A DNA stretch of 64,000 nucleotides from Eudorina sp. 2006-703-Eu-15 (Eukaryota > Chlorophyta > Chlorophyceae > Chlamydomonadales > Volvocaceae). Below are positions 1 to 12,191 of the stretch, in pieces. How positions within the stretch are numbered: the stretch's first letter is position 1; each line of letters begins with the position of its first letter. The notes beneath the pieces are model-generated. The model did no database searches. It saw only the letters and a list, made by a program, of their open reading frames with translations, and had not been told where the DNA came from. The position numbers and the translations under genes were made by a program. The stretch covers positions 62,001 to 126,000 of the forward strand of contig BDSI01000055.1 of assembly GCA_003117195.1 (NCBI GenBank), in the 5' to 3' direction.

Positions 1-234
1 GGTCGTTGTGACAGTTGCCGACAGTTGGAAGACAGAATCAGCGGGACCAGATACACACATTCTTTACTTTGTTACATCGCACCGCATGCAACGCATGCTG
101 ACACTTGGGTCTGAACGTGCGTCCAGGAGGTGGGCAGCTCGGGACTTCCACTAATCGCATGCAACCTCACAAATTCTTATGAGCGCCACGTTGAAATACA
201 ATTGATCTGTACAGTAAGAGACATTTGCATCGAA

Positions 235-2377
235 ATGTCTGGGGCGCAACGCGTCTTGATAACGGGTGGCAATGCGGGAATAGGGTTTGAGGCCGCGAAG
301 CAGCTGCTCAAGCTGGGCCACCATGTGATGATCGCCTGCCGCGATACTGATAAGGCTAAGAGAGCACTTGAAGCCCTCACGTAAGTCGCCATCTCTCCTG
401 GCTGCTCTTCGGGGCTGTTCAACTCGCTTGTCAAATCTCGCGTGCAGTAAGCCAGTAAGCTTCGTCAAGGGCCACCTCCCAAAAAGCCCGATACCCTTCT
501 CCTGTTGACGTCCCGATCATCAGGCCTGTGGCCAAGGCAAGCGGCGTGACAGTAGAGTCCGTTCAGCTGGACCTTGCCTCGCTGGCCAGCGTGCGCACGG
601 CCGCGCAGCAGGTGCTGCGGCAGCCTCGCCTGGACGTGCTGCTGTGCAACGCCGGCGTGTTCGCCCGGAAAGGAAGCGCGGACCCCCTGGAGCTGACCAA
701 GGACGGCTTCGAAGCTACGCTCCAGGTCTGGTGAAGCGCCCGTCGTGTGCATCGTGGGGGTCTGGCACCTCGGCACGCCGTGTGGACCCAGCTCACACCC
801 TACGTATAGCGCTAAAAATCGCCATTGTGGCCCTCGAGCTACACGAGGTGACGGACCAATGTGCGTGGCACGCACACGCACACCACTACAGCGCCGCAAG
901 GTGCCGCATGAACCATCAATGTGCGGCGCCCCGCCCGCGCCGCGGTGAGGGGGTGTCTGGATGGGTCTGCGTTTCGCTCCACCCCGCCCGCCACAGTACC
1001 GTACGTGATGTCCACCACCATTTCGCCTGGCCTGTCATCCTAAGCCCCACCGTCTGGCATCCTAAGACCCGCCGTGCCGCGCCCACCCCTGCTGCTAATT
1101 TTGCGGTTGTCCCTGCCGCTGCTGCCCACCACAGGTGAACCACCTAGGACACTTCCTGCTCGTCCACCTGCTCCTGCCGGCGCTGCTCACCAGCCCCGCG
1201 CCGCGGGTGGTGGTGGTGTCCTCGGAGCTGCACAGGAAGGCCACCGCCGCCTCCCCTGGGCCCTCCGACGGCGCCGCGGCGGCGGCGGCGGCGGCGACGG
1301 AATCCCCCGCTGGCAACAGCGATGCCGCTGGCGGTGGCGGTGCGCTGTCGCTGGCATCGCCCGAATGGCTCGCGCGCCTCCGCGCAGCGGCATCGTCGTC
1401 GTCGTCGCCGCCGTCGCGTTCACCATCGGCGGCAGCGCCGGCGCCGCAGGGCCACCCGACCGGCTTCCAGCTGTACTGCATCTCAAAGCTGTACAACCTC
1501 TGGTTCGCATACCGCCTCGCGTCGCTGGTTCCCGCGTCGGTCAAGGTCAACGCCGTGACGCCGGGCTGGGTGCCGGGGACGTCGCTAGGGAGGGACAACG
1601 CCTGGCTGGCGAGAATGGCGTATCAGGTCAGCTGGGAGGATGGGGAGTTGGGGACAGGTCCAGGGGCTGGCATGGAATCGTGGTGGCCGGTCCGCAGCCC
1701 GCAGCCAGTCGCCAGGCAGCAGGCAACGCTCACACGCCGCCCCCGACCCGGATCCCCACACGCTGAGTCGCCGCCCCCGACCCGGATCCCCGATCACCGC
1801 ACGTGCAAATCCATTTCTCAGCGGTAGCGCCTTTGCCCACGCTGCATCGCGGCTCTGCGGGCCTCGACTCACACTTCCCCAGCGCCCAAGTCGCCACGCG
1901 GTCTTCCGACCCGTCTTACCCACCGAGGGCCCGCCCTCAATCGGCGGGCGACGCTGTCCACCGCTCCATGTACACGTTTGCACATCCTGGCCCCCCGGGG
2001 CTTTCGCTCCTCGCCCACGCCACACCAGACCTCTGCTCCGTCAGCCAGGACCGTACGGCACATCCTGTGCCTTGCCCGTGTCGCGATTCCCCCTTACTCC
2101 GTCGCTTTCGGCCCCCCCCTTTGCGCAGTACCTCTTCCCGCTGCTGCCCATGACGGTTTCAGTTTCGGAGGGCGCCCGGCGGGTCGTGTCGGTGTGTGTG
2201 GGGCAGCAAGAGGGCGCCGTCACGGGGTCGTACTTCTCCCGTGGCACTCAGACGGAGAGCAGCCCCGAGAGTCACGACACGGTAGCGGCGGAGCGGCTGT
2301 GGGTGCTCAGCGCGGAGGCGGCCGGCATCCAAGGGCCCTATGTCCCACCGCCGTCAGCAGAGCAGCAGCAGCAGTAG
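235..2377 (+). CDS. Short-chain dehydrogenase/reductase (retinol dehydrogenase/POR-like SDR), 4 exons
   Basis: NAD(P)-dependent oxidoreductase of the classical SDR superfamily; substrate unknown. Exons 235-380, 524-725, 1135-1626 and 2129-2377 join in phase through GTAAGT, GTCTGG and GTCAGC donors and CAG acceptors, giving about 362 residues. Visible motifs: the Rossmann motif TGGNAGIG (residues 10-17), LDL with Asp65, CNAG (90-93), NHLGHF (118-123), the strand VVVVSS ending in the catalytic-Ser region (145-146), and YCISK (230-234) carrying the catalytic Tyr and Lys. The NHLGHF block resembles retinol dehydrogenases, WWOX and light-dependent POR. An Ala/Gly/Ser-rich insert of about 65 residues lies between the Ser and Tyr motifs, a common volvocine embellishment. 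The ATG at 235 is the first that precedes the Rossmann motif in frame. The C-terminus ends in a short poly-Gln run. Family is secure; substrate and compartment are not. Confidence 0.85.
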
Positions 2378-3370
2378 GAGGCGCAGGCGCAGGCGGCAAC
2401 GCCAGGGCAGTGTGCAGGCGGCAGCTCGGCCGACGGCATGATGGAGTCAGCGCTGTAGCCTTCGCTAGTGCCGTTGCTGTTGTGGGATGGCAGTGTGCAG
2501 CTCACTTGATAAATAGGATGCGGGGCTCCAGGGAGGGACTGCGGGGAGGGCGGTTTGGAGCAAGGGATTGCTGTGCTGCCTACCGTATGTTGTGCTATGA
2601 CGGTGCTGTGCCGGTGGCAGCACATGGCAACCGCGAAAAGAGGGCGGCGATGGCCCGATCTGGGTGCTGTGGTGTGCGCCGCCTTGAGGGGGAGGGTGGC
2701 GGTGAACAGCAGGTGGTTTCGGACTTGGGGACATGCGGCTGAGACAGGCCCTGATAGTCTGATGCACTGCACGCTTCTGCAGAGGTGTCGGATGCCTAGC
2801 TCAAGCTGTCCAAGCACAAAACAAGCAGGATGAGTGAGCGTGAAGCACGGTGTGGTTGAGAGATGACCTACGTGGCGAAGGCAGCCGCACCCCAGGGCCG
2901 GTGTAGTTTAGGCTGATGGCATCACGCATGAGGCTGACGGGCATTGGTGTGCAAGTTGGTTGGAAATAATTATATGTCTGGCAGCCCTTCAACCGTGTTA
3001 CGAAAGGTCCATCCTGCCGTACAGAATGCGTAAGAACGCTCACTTCCGGCAGGCCTGGTCGATTGGTTGAGAAGACATCGTCCTTATGGACAATCTCACA
3101 TTTCCCTGCTCTTGCTGTGGTGATGCACATGACAAGCATGAATTTCTGAAACAGCAGCCAGACGAACTTGGGGCAGCGTTAGTGACTTTCGAAATAAGAC
3201 GAAACTTTCCGCTTATTTCGGTGACGCTTGCGGTCGCGTGATCCTCGACCAATACCGCACAGTTCAGATAGTATCGTCACTGCATGATATCAGATAGCCC
3301 GAGCCACGATTATGACAACGCTGACGGCTATAGATTGAGGAAATTTGAATTTTGAGTAGTTTTGTTTGGA
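2378..3370. other. Intergenic: 3' UTR of the dehydrogenase and upstream region of the next gene
   Basis: I see no coding exon with domain content here. The first few hundred bases are probably the 3' untranslated region of the dehydrogenase. No TGTAA element is evident close to its stop. The stretch just before 3371 is more AT-rich, as expected for a promoter or 5' UTR. Confidence 0.4.
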
Positions 3371-6300
3371 ATGCAAAGGCAAGGTCGCTGGCTGGGCAGT
3401 CGAGTGGGACAGGCGGTGGCGCAGCTGCTGAGGAGGAGCAGTCACCAGGTGCGCACGTTGCACAATCCCGAACGTCCTGAAAGGCTTGATACCCACATCA
3501 AAACTTGAAAATCCTACCACTATCCTTAGCGGCACCTCCGCCGGCAGGGTTGATTTGGGTCGCCGGTTGAAACACCCAATCTGTTGTCGTGCCCCGCAGC
3601 CTTCATGGCCAGCAAATGCTGAGTCCCATCTTTCGACGTCGACGGGCCCCGCCACCGCCGCCACCGCGGCGAGCCCCGCAGAGGCAGCTGCCACCCACCT
3701 TCACTCGGTTGTGAGCGTACGGCAGGGTGCTAACACCTTCGCGGCGGCTACCATCACCTTTGGGCCCCGCGGGAGCACAGAGCCCCAGAGCGCAGCAGCT
3801 CAACAAGCCGTACATGCCGTACAGGTGCGCTTCCCGGGTCATCAAGACGCCGTCACCTCCGCGCTTCCCCTCCTGGGGCCGTTTTCCCCGCATGCCAAAC
3901 TAATTTGAGTCGACCACCTCTCGGAGGCGTCCACTCCTTGGATATGCTCTTGGATTTCGCTCGTTAAGCTGTCATCCCCCTGCACTTCAAAATATACTCG
4001 GTGCCACGCCTTCCCTTGCGGGCCCGGTGTGGCGATGGTGGGTGCAACCTTGCCGACCGCATGGGATTGTCCCCCCCCCCCCGCTGCCTCACACGCGGGG
4101 CGGGGCAGGTGGCGCTGTTGGCGCTACGCGGGGCGCTGGGAGTGCAGCGGCCGCCCTCCGCGGTGGTGCTGCTGCCCTCCCTGGAGCTGTCTCGGCCGGC
4201 GGTGCAGGCGCTGGCGGAGGTGCTGGCGGAGCAGCTGGGGCCGGATACCCCGCTCGTGGGTGGGTGGGTGGGTGGGTGGGTGTCTGGGCCGCCGGGGGTT
4301 GGGCCGTCTGGGGTACAGAGCGAAGAGACGAGGCCAGAACGAGCCTGGGCACAGCGCAGCAGTCGTCATAACGCGAATGGGGCAGGGCGGGCGGGGAGAG
4401 ATGGGGCGGGTGAATCGGAATGTGGGAATGAGTGGGGAATGAGTGCGTCAACCTGCACGCCTTTCCCCGTCGGTTTCCCCTTGGCAGGCTGTAGCTCTCG
4501 GCTCAGGCTGCCGGACGAGCGACGGGCTGTAGCAGCCGCAACAGCAGCAGCCGCAGCAGCAGCAGCTGCAGCTCCGGGTGCGGGTCCAAGTGAGGCGGTG
4601 ACGCCGGCGGGTCCCTTCAGCCCGGGGGCGGGGACGGGGGCGCCCCCGGGCCCCCACATCACCCTGGTAGGCGCCCACCTGCCCCACCACGAGGTGCACT
4701 CCGTCCGGTGTGAAACGGTGAGGGGCCCGGGGCGGAGGGGCCGGGGGCGGGTGTGGGGGCGAGCCAAGGGCAGTCGGGCGGCGGGGGGAGGGAGTGGGGG
4801 CGGCAGGGTACATGGGCCGCAGCTGCATCGGGGACCTGATGGGGACCTTCGACCCGACCCAGACCCGCATCCCGCCCTGGAGGAGTGATCTGTGTGATAG
4901 GGGATGATATGGGGCGGCATGGGGTGGTGTGCGCCGTCACGTTGCCGCCGTTGCTGCTGCTGCTGCTGCTGCGTATCAGGCTGTGCGACTGCCACTGCTG
5001 CTGCTCTTGCTCGTGCTGCAACCGCTGCAGACCGCTGCGAGAAATGCACCCCCTTTGGTGCCTCGCCCAATCCTCACCTCCCCACCTCCCCCCCCCCGCC
5101 GGGCAGGGCTCCCTGCCGCGGCTGCCCCACCTGGCGGAGGCGCTCCAGGGGCGGAGGCCTCCCGCCTTGCTGCTGCTGGCCGGGGGGGACTCCCTGGCGG
5201 CAGAGCTGCTGCCCAGACTGCAGGTGCGGGTGCCGCTCATCGTCAAATTCCCCGTCCTTGCGCCATCAACGCTGCCGAACTGCATCCGTACACGTACGGC
5301 ACCAAACCCTCCTTCCGTACGGGTCTGCGCATTGCCTGTGGGTCGCGATGTGGGTCACAGGATTCCCCGCTTCACTGAACCCCCCTCTCTCTTTTTCTGT
5401 TTTTGAGGGGCGGGGAGAGGGTGATTACCCCTCCGATGTCTGTCCGCCCTCACCCGACCCCCCATTCACGAATGCCTACCAACCGTCCCAACCCGCTCCC
5501 TGCTGCAACCGGACCGGACCTCCCCCCAGAACTTGTTCCCAGGCGCATGCGTCGGGGCGGGGGTAGCGGTCCAGCAGCTGGGCAGGGAGCGGAGGTGGAT
5601 GCTGGGGGGCAGCCCGGGGGCGGGCGGTGGTCGCGGCAGTAGCGGCGCCGGTCGGGGAGGGACGTCCGGCGGCGGCATCACAGGTGGTGGTGGTGGTGGT
5701 GGTGGTGCTGGCACGGCTACTGCTGCTGCCGGCCCGTCGGGCTGGTCAGCGGCTCCGGACAGCGCCGCGGGCGGGGGAGGTGCTGCGGGCGCGGCTCCAG
5801 CCGCGGGCGGCGGTGATGGCGGGGGCGCTGGCGTGAGCCTGCCGTCTGGCGGCGCGCCATCTTCGGAGTTTGGTGGGTCCCTTCTACTCTCTCTCCTCCT
5901 CTCTCCCGACATTCTTCCCCTCGTTCCTGGCATATTGTGATGACGTAATATCCCGTCGATCTGTTCAAGGCGGGGTAATGCCGGAAAGGAGGGGTGTTGC
6001 TGGGCCGCTCGACTGCTGCCCCTGTGCGGCCGTCCCCAGCCCCGGGGAGGGGCCGTCCTCCACTAGTGCCCTGCCATGCCGAATAACGTGACAAACTCCG
6101 CATTCCCGTTGGGTCCAAATCGTTCGGGTGCTCTGGGGCGCCCTGCTTTCGGCCGGGCCTTGCCTGTGTTCGCAAATTCGCATGCTGGGGCGGTGGTGGT
6201 GCGGCCCCTTTGGTCGGGTGATGGTTGTTGGATTTCGCACACCCGGTTGGTTTGGTCAGTATAGGGGTAGCTGATGTGGGTCGGGCGGATTCGTCGGTCG

Positions 6301-6479
6301 GGCGGATTCCTATCGGATTCCTTCGCTCACGCACACACACACACAGCGCTCTTCCGACACCGCAGCCTTCTATTCACTATAGGGATCGGGCAATGGGTTA
6401 TTTTTGAACGCATACGGGCAAACTAATGGGAACCACTCGGTCCCTCGCATATCACGCACTCCTGTTCTGCCTGCTTAAT

Positions 6480-6568
<89 letters not shown>

Positions 6569-9500
6569 ACTCCCGCCACGCACATCACCGCGGCATGACA
6601 CGCACCCCTGCCGTGTCACCAACAAACAACAACACACACACTCACGACGCTGCTGCGGCCGCAGAGGGCCCCTTCCAGCGGATGCTCCTGGACCGGGACG
6701 GCACTGCTACTGCCAGCACGAGCAGCAGCAAAGGGAACGGCAGTAGCGGAAGCAACGGCGGGGGGCCAGCGGGAGGCGGCGGCAGGCGGCGCCGCCTCCC
6801 GACTGCAGGACGCAGGGCGTGCGGCGAGGGCAGTGAGCCGGCGGCGGCGGCGACTTCGGCGGGGGAGCTGAGCCCCGCAGCCGCTGCCGACGAGGGTCAC
6901 AGCGGCGACGCCTCCGCCTCCGGCGTCTCCGCGGAGCACGCGGCAGCGGCCGTTCCGGATCCGGAGGGTCCGCAGCTGCCGTTCGTGCTAGTGGGGAGGG
7001 AGGTGTATCCGGGAGGTGGGGCGCTGCTGGCGGTCTACCCCAAGCAGGCCGCGGCGACGGCGGGGGCGGCAGTGTCAGCGGCGGGCGGTCGTCTGGATGC
7101 GGGGTCGTGCGATGTGTGGGCCCGCCTGGCCCTGGGTACGGACCACCTGCATCACGTGGTGCTGCATGTGAGGCGGAGGGGCGGGGTGGGGGTGGCGCAG
7201 GGGGGAGGGGGCGGGGCGGGGCGAGGAAGGGGAGGGGAAGAGCGCTTTGGTGGAGGCGAGGGAGAGGCGGGGGATGGGAAGATGCAGCTCGGGGACCCGG
7301 GGAACCCGGGGGTCGGAGGGCGAAGAGGGCGATTTGGTGGGCAGGGGGGTGGGCAGGGGGGTGGGGTTGGGTGGGAAGGCCGCAGGGAAGGGGTTGATAG
7401 GTTAAATCCAGCGCCGGGCGGAATAAGGGAGGTCTGGGAGGTCGGTTGGTCCCGGCGGCGTTCAGGGTCGGGTTCTGAGGGCAGGCACGGGGCCCCCTCC
7501 TCCACGTCCGGGTTTGTTAACGGGGTAGGTTTCTCTGTTTTCTTTTTCGCTCCCTCCCGCGCCCCCCGTCTACCTCGCGCGCATGGGCCCCCGCAACGGC
7601 TCTTCCGTCTCTCCCCTCCCCTGTTCGGCCCCACAATACCCTGCACCCGAAAACCCTAGAAGCTCGGTCGTCATCCGCCCTACCTCCACCCCCGTGTGCC
7701 AATCAAGGCAACAAAACCGCAAAAAGTTACCTCACCCCACACCACGGTCTCCCATCCCATCCCACCCCCCTTACCGTCAATGACCTGCCTGTGTCTCGCC
7801 ACCCCCCTCCCCCGGGTTTGTTCTACGGGTTTATTTATTTTTTTCAATTTACCCCCCTCCCCCGGCCCCTCCAGGGTCCCTCGCTGGCCGCCATCTCCCC
7901 AACACCCACCGGACCTGAGCCCGCCACCGCCCACCCGCCCGCACCCGACAACCCCTTCTACTGGTGGCCCGCGTCCGTGGATCTGCCCGGACTGCGCATA
8001 CCCGACGAGGAGCCGCCTCCCCGACACGACGGCACGGACCCGCGGGTCACTGACCCGTGGGTCACGCCGTCTTCGAATGGCGGGCGCCACCAGCCAGTCC
8101 ACCTGCGCGCGTCGGCGGCGGTTGCGCGTCCAGGGGGGGCGTCAGTGGGGCGGTTGGAGATGGCGGGGCCCCGGGCGGAGGGGTGTGGGATGGAGGGGGT
8201 GAGTGCTGTGGTAGGGCACGAGGGGGTGGGGAAGGCAGAAGGGGAGGAGGAGGACGCGGTGGAGGTGGAGGAGGCGGAGGAGGACGCGGAGGCGGCGGCG
8301 GCCGCTCTGGCGGCCCTGAGCCCAGACCTGACGAAGCTGCCGCTGTTCCCGCTGGAGGGCGTCTACCTCTTCCCGGGCCAGACGATCCAGGTACGGTACG
8401 GTAACAGTACTGTGTCGTACATTGGTGTACGGCACGCACTGAGGCCGCTCCAAAACCCCGTTCCGCCCATCCCTGCTACCCCCCCCACCACCATCCCGAC
8501 CACCCCCACCAATGTCGCGCACACGCACCCCCGACACCGCAACCATAAGCCCCACCAACGCGACACGGGCACACCTGCCGCGCTGACCCCTTCCGTGCCT
8601 CACTCACCCGCGTGCCTCCGGGTCCCTACGAGGCCGTCCGGCGCTTCCGACCGCCCCCTCGTCCACCCTTCCCCCTTTTTTTTGTCAATAAAAGGGGGGA
8701 AGGGCCCACCCTTGCCCCCCGCCCCCTACCCAACATAACGTTCAACGTATACCCGTGTGTCTGCTTCCCTCACACCACCTCCCGCCGCCAACCCCGGCGC
8801 GCTACGCTGCCCCGCCCCTGCCCCCTCTCCCCCCCAGCTCCGCATCTTTGAGAAGCGCTACCGCCTGCTGGCCAGGTCGTGTATGGAGCAGGGGGCGGCT
8901 TTCGGGCTGTGCTGGCGGGGCATGGGCACCACCGCGGTGGTGCGCAGGTGAGGGGAGGCGGACGGGGCGGAGCGGAGCGGGGGCGGGGGCGGGTCGGGGT
9001 TCGGCAGTGAGGGGCAGCGTGTTCTCCGTGTGATAGTGGTGGTTGGTCTGGGATTTTAGGTTTAGGTTTAAATCGGATCTTCAGCTTTTAACCCAGTAGG
9101 ACTACTAAACCCGTTGTCCTGCTGCTAAACCCAGCTCTACCCGACCTCTAAGTCCGACTGGCATCTTCCACGCCCTCTCACGCATCTCACTTGGATCATG
9201 GCACCATGTCCAACCGCCGCGCCTCCCTCCTCCCTGTCAGTGCGGTTCATCGTTGCCTACCGATTCGCTTCACCCCCCTTATCCTCCGAAGACACACACC
9301 CGTAATCTTGGTTTGGGTCGGGCGGGTCTCTTATCTAAACACACCCGTAATCGTTAATAGTTGCACACGACTAACGGCTGACGGCTAACCCCCCTCCCTC
9401 CTGGTGGTGGACGTCGTCGCATCGCTGGAGATCCGGGTACAGTTGATTCTTTACCGGAGCTTTGCTCTGACAGGGCAGCAACGCAGTTTGAATGTGTCTG

Positions 9501-10404
9501 CCTGCCAATTTCTCCTGTGCCCCTCCCTCGTATTTCAGTCGAGGGAGGCAGCGAAACCCCGTCTCTCCTTCTCTCCCCCTGCGAAATGCCCACCGTGCAG
9601 CTACCAGTGCGCTGAGGGCGGTGCGGGGGACGTGATGGTGCTGCTGGAGGGAGGCGTCAGGTTCAGCTACGACGCCGCCGGCCTTGACGTACTTCCGGCG
9701 TCGTACGGCCTCAACGTGGCCAACAGGTGCGGCGGCGGCGGGGGCCCCATGACACGTTTTCATGTCGTACATTGATTTCCCGATGAAGTTGCAAGGGATC
9801 CCCAATGAGGGGTGTTGTTGCTTTTCCCCAAATGGACAAGACGTGCTATTTTTAGGATTGCAAAGAAAGACTGGATGCTTGCGTCGATGCCCAACCTGAC
9901 CCAAGTCCGTGCCGTTTGAGGGCCAGGTGGGGGTATAAACGCGATGCGGCCGCCGCTCTGAACCCAGGGTCGAGTACGTTTTGGACGAGCCGCCCGGCGG
10001 CGAGGAGGACGTTGCGGCGCTGATGGCGGCGGCGCACTCGGTCATCGACAGCGTGGCGGGCGCGCTGGAGGAGTCCGCGGTGGGTCGTTGGGTCAGCAGC
10101 TCCTGTGCTTGCGTGGGGCTGGAGGCCGCCGCCCTCCCCCCGGGCCGGTATGTGAGCCCGGTTCGTCCACCGCGCCCTTATGTCAATCAAGACATCGAAA
10201 CCGCGAAAAATTGCCGCCACATGCCCCCGACCTAGGGCCTGGTGTCCTCGTTACTTCCCCTCAAGCCGCGTCAGCGACGTGTACACCCCTACCCGCAACT
10301 GCCCGGCCTCCGGCCCTCTGCAACCCCCGGCCCCCGGCGCCTCGACCGCAGGGCCCCACGGTGCAGCAAGCAGCTCGGACGTTCGCCAACGCCCTCCATT
10401 TCGC

Positions 10405-10467
<63 letters not shown>

Positions 10468-11498
10468 TAGTAGCAGTGGCAGTAGCAGTGGCAGTAGCAG
10501 CGATCAGCAGTCCGCGTCCGCGCCCATCCCATCTTACTACGCCTCCACCTCCACCTCCTCCTCCTCGGCGCCACCCTCCGCCTCCGCCTCCGCCTCGGCC
10601 GTCCCGACGCCGGACCCGGGCGCCAGCCTCGCCGCCGCCACCTCCGCGGCCGCCGCCGCCGCAGCGGCTGCGGCCCCCAACAAACCCACCAGCCCAGGCC
10701 AACAACACGCACCCTCATCGCGGTCTGCGGCCCAGCCCCAGTCCACCCCGCTGCGGCCTCCTTCCGGCCCCAATCGCGGCTCTGGCTCCGAATCCAGCGC
10801 CGAATCCAGCGCCGAAACCAGCGCCGAAACCGGCGGCGAGTCCGAGAGCGCCACAGCGGTGTTGGCGGCCGACCTGGCAGAGGCGAAGGCCTCCCTGGAC
10901 CCCGAGACCGCCTCCCTGCTGTCCCTCTACCTGGCCCCCCACATACCGCTGCACCTGGAGTCGCTGCGACGCGAGTGAGTCAGGGGGGAGGACGGAGGTC
11001 GGAACCCACGGGCTGGGAGAGGCGTGAGCTGTGGCGAAAGCAGCGGGAATCCCCGCGGATTGCTGGCGTGAATTGCAGTCACCGACCCGGCCTTGACCTT
11101 GGCGTTGTACCGTATCTGTAGCCCTCCTTTGTCAGTAAAAACAGCGAAACAGCGAAAAATCACCGACTGCGTAGCAGGTGTATCCATATCCCCCCCTTCA
11201 GTCGCCCCGGGCGCCGGCCGCCCATTGCCGCCACCTTCCTTACGGATCACTGCGATTGGACCTTCAATCCTAAGCCCGCTTTCTCCCGCCCCGCCCCGCC
11301 CCACTCCACCCGCCCGGGCCCATTCGCAGGTGGTTCACGACCCGCAGCACGCTGTGGCGGCTGCAGCAGGAGGCCGCCTGGCTCCGATCCAGCCCCCGTG
11401 TGTGTATGGCGGTGGCGTCCAGCGTGTTGAGGCTGCCCCGGGATCACCCTCTGAGGGCGATGCTGGGACTGAGTCGAGTGGCGGCAATAGGGGGCTGA
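3371..11498 (+). CDS. FIST-like domain plus LON substrate-binding domain protein, 13 exons
   Basis: Exons: 3371-3448, 3600-3824, 4109-4259, 4488-4717, 5107-5223, 5530-5872, 6665-7167, 7875-8390, 8838-8947, 9601-9726, 9968-10151, 10352-10974, 11330-11498. All junctions agree in phase; the model gives about 1,124 residues. The N-terminal third (exons 3-6) resembles a FIST_N sensor domain: a strand SAVVLLPSLEL, then DTPLVGCSS, PHITLVGAHLP, a strand PALLLLAGGDSL and FPGACVG. Exons 8-13 are a LON N-terminal substrate-binding domain: KLPLFPLEGVYLFPGQTIQ running into LRIFEKRYRLL, ending in a helical LESLRREWFTTRSTLWRLQQ segment. No AAA+ ATPase or Ser-Lys protease domain follows, so it is not a Lon protease; it may select substrates or sense ligands. 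Exon 12 carries a long poly-Ser tract encoded by AGC repeats. Exon 1 (Arg-rich, possibly a transit peptide) is the least certain part. Whether it is one gene or two is inferred from unbroken splicing phase only. Confidence 0.65.
6482..6567. repeat. (AC)n microsatellite in intron 6 of the FIST-LON gene
   Basis: About 43 uninterrupted AC dinucleotides, lying roughly 100 bases upstream of the exon 7 acceptor. On the transcript it would be a long CA repeat, which in other eukaryotes can act as a splicing regulator; that role is inference here. Confidence 0.95.
9307..9344 (+). repeat. Intronic repeat family C, copy 1
   Basis: This 38-base stretch in intron 9 of the FIST-LON gene, with core GGTTTGGGTCGGGCGGGTC followed by TCTTATCTAAAC, is identical to 17191-17228 in an intron of the FANCJ gene. 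Diverged reverse-strand copies lie at 14821-14850 and 20601-20632, also in FANCJ introns. Confidence 0.85.
9471..9522 (+). repeat. Intronic repeat family A, copy 1
   Basis: Contains GCAACGCAGTTTGAATGTG and a diverged CCAATTTCTCC block. It matches the stretches at 15264-15313, 16563-16594 and 19222-19270 (same strand) and 13813-13840, 17546-17567, 37217-37235 and 37548-37573 (opposite strand). All copies lie in introns of three different genes. Confidence 0.7.
10178..10213 (+). repeat. Intronic repeat family B, best copy
   Basis: Reads TGTCAATCAAGACATCGAAA followed by CCGCGAAAAATT. Close relatives are at 16697-16732 (FANCJ intron), 11119-11158 and 7693-7730 (introns of this gene). All four known copies are on the same strand as the host gene. 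Confidence 0.7.
10402..10500 (+). repeat. AGC trinucleotide repeat coding for poly-Ser
   Basis: A run of AGC codons with occasional AGT and GGC lies inside exon 12 of the FIST-LON gene and is translated in frame as a poly-Ser linker. The same bases in other frames would give poly-Ala or poly-Gln. It is expected to vary in length between strains. Confidence 0.9.
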
Positions 11499-12191
11499 GG
11501 AGCGGAGGACGGGGTTGACGCTGGATGCAGATGCGCGTGCTGGGTTGGGGTTTGCCTGATGGTGGAAGTGGGTCTCGGTTTTCCCGGTGTCCCGTGTGTG
11601 CGTCCAGGGGATGGAAAGTGTCGGAATGGTGGGCTGCTAGGTAGCAGCGGGTAGCAGGAGGGGCGTGCAATTGAGGCGCGTGCTTTGCAATGCTGGCGGA
11701 CGTGGCAGGATTACCTTGTTGCAGGCTGGGTAAGTTGGCTGAGAGAGGATGCAGGGTAAGCCGGTACCAAGAACCGCTCTGTTGGGGCCCATCTTTGTGG
11801 CACGGGAGTGTGGCGCTGCGATCATGTTACGCAGGCTGACGGTTGCTCATTTGACATGACTGAAAATTAAGTAGTCTGTTTCATTGCGAATAGGTATCGG
11901 ACAGCGTTGGACGAGCACCCAAATAATCATTTGGACATTGCAGGACAGCTCTCTCAAAGACACAAAGTTCGGATACCCCATAATTTTCAAATAGCGTTGT
12001 GATTGTCTAATATGTTTATTCGAGTACAAGTGTCAGAATGGCAAAAATCTGGAACAGCTGTCAAGCGCTGAGCGCGTCGGGCATACCCATGTCGCAGCCC
12101 TACTTCCTGGTAGAACGCGTTCTTGGCTGCAGGATATGAATATAGGAATTAAACGAACTGACTATCAGTCCTCTCAAGAGCAGGTGTCAAA
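11499..12191. other. Intergenic: end of FIST-LON gene to start of FANCJ gene
   Basis: No coding exon is seen. The first part is probably 3' UTR. From about 11840 to 12190 the sequence becomes markedly more AT-rich and probably holds the FANCJ promoter and 5' UTR. Confidence 0.4.

Noticed and set aside
3371..11498. Full Lon protease
   Set aside because: Only the substrate-binding domain is present; no Walker motifs of the AAA+ module or Ser-Lys protease dyad follow.
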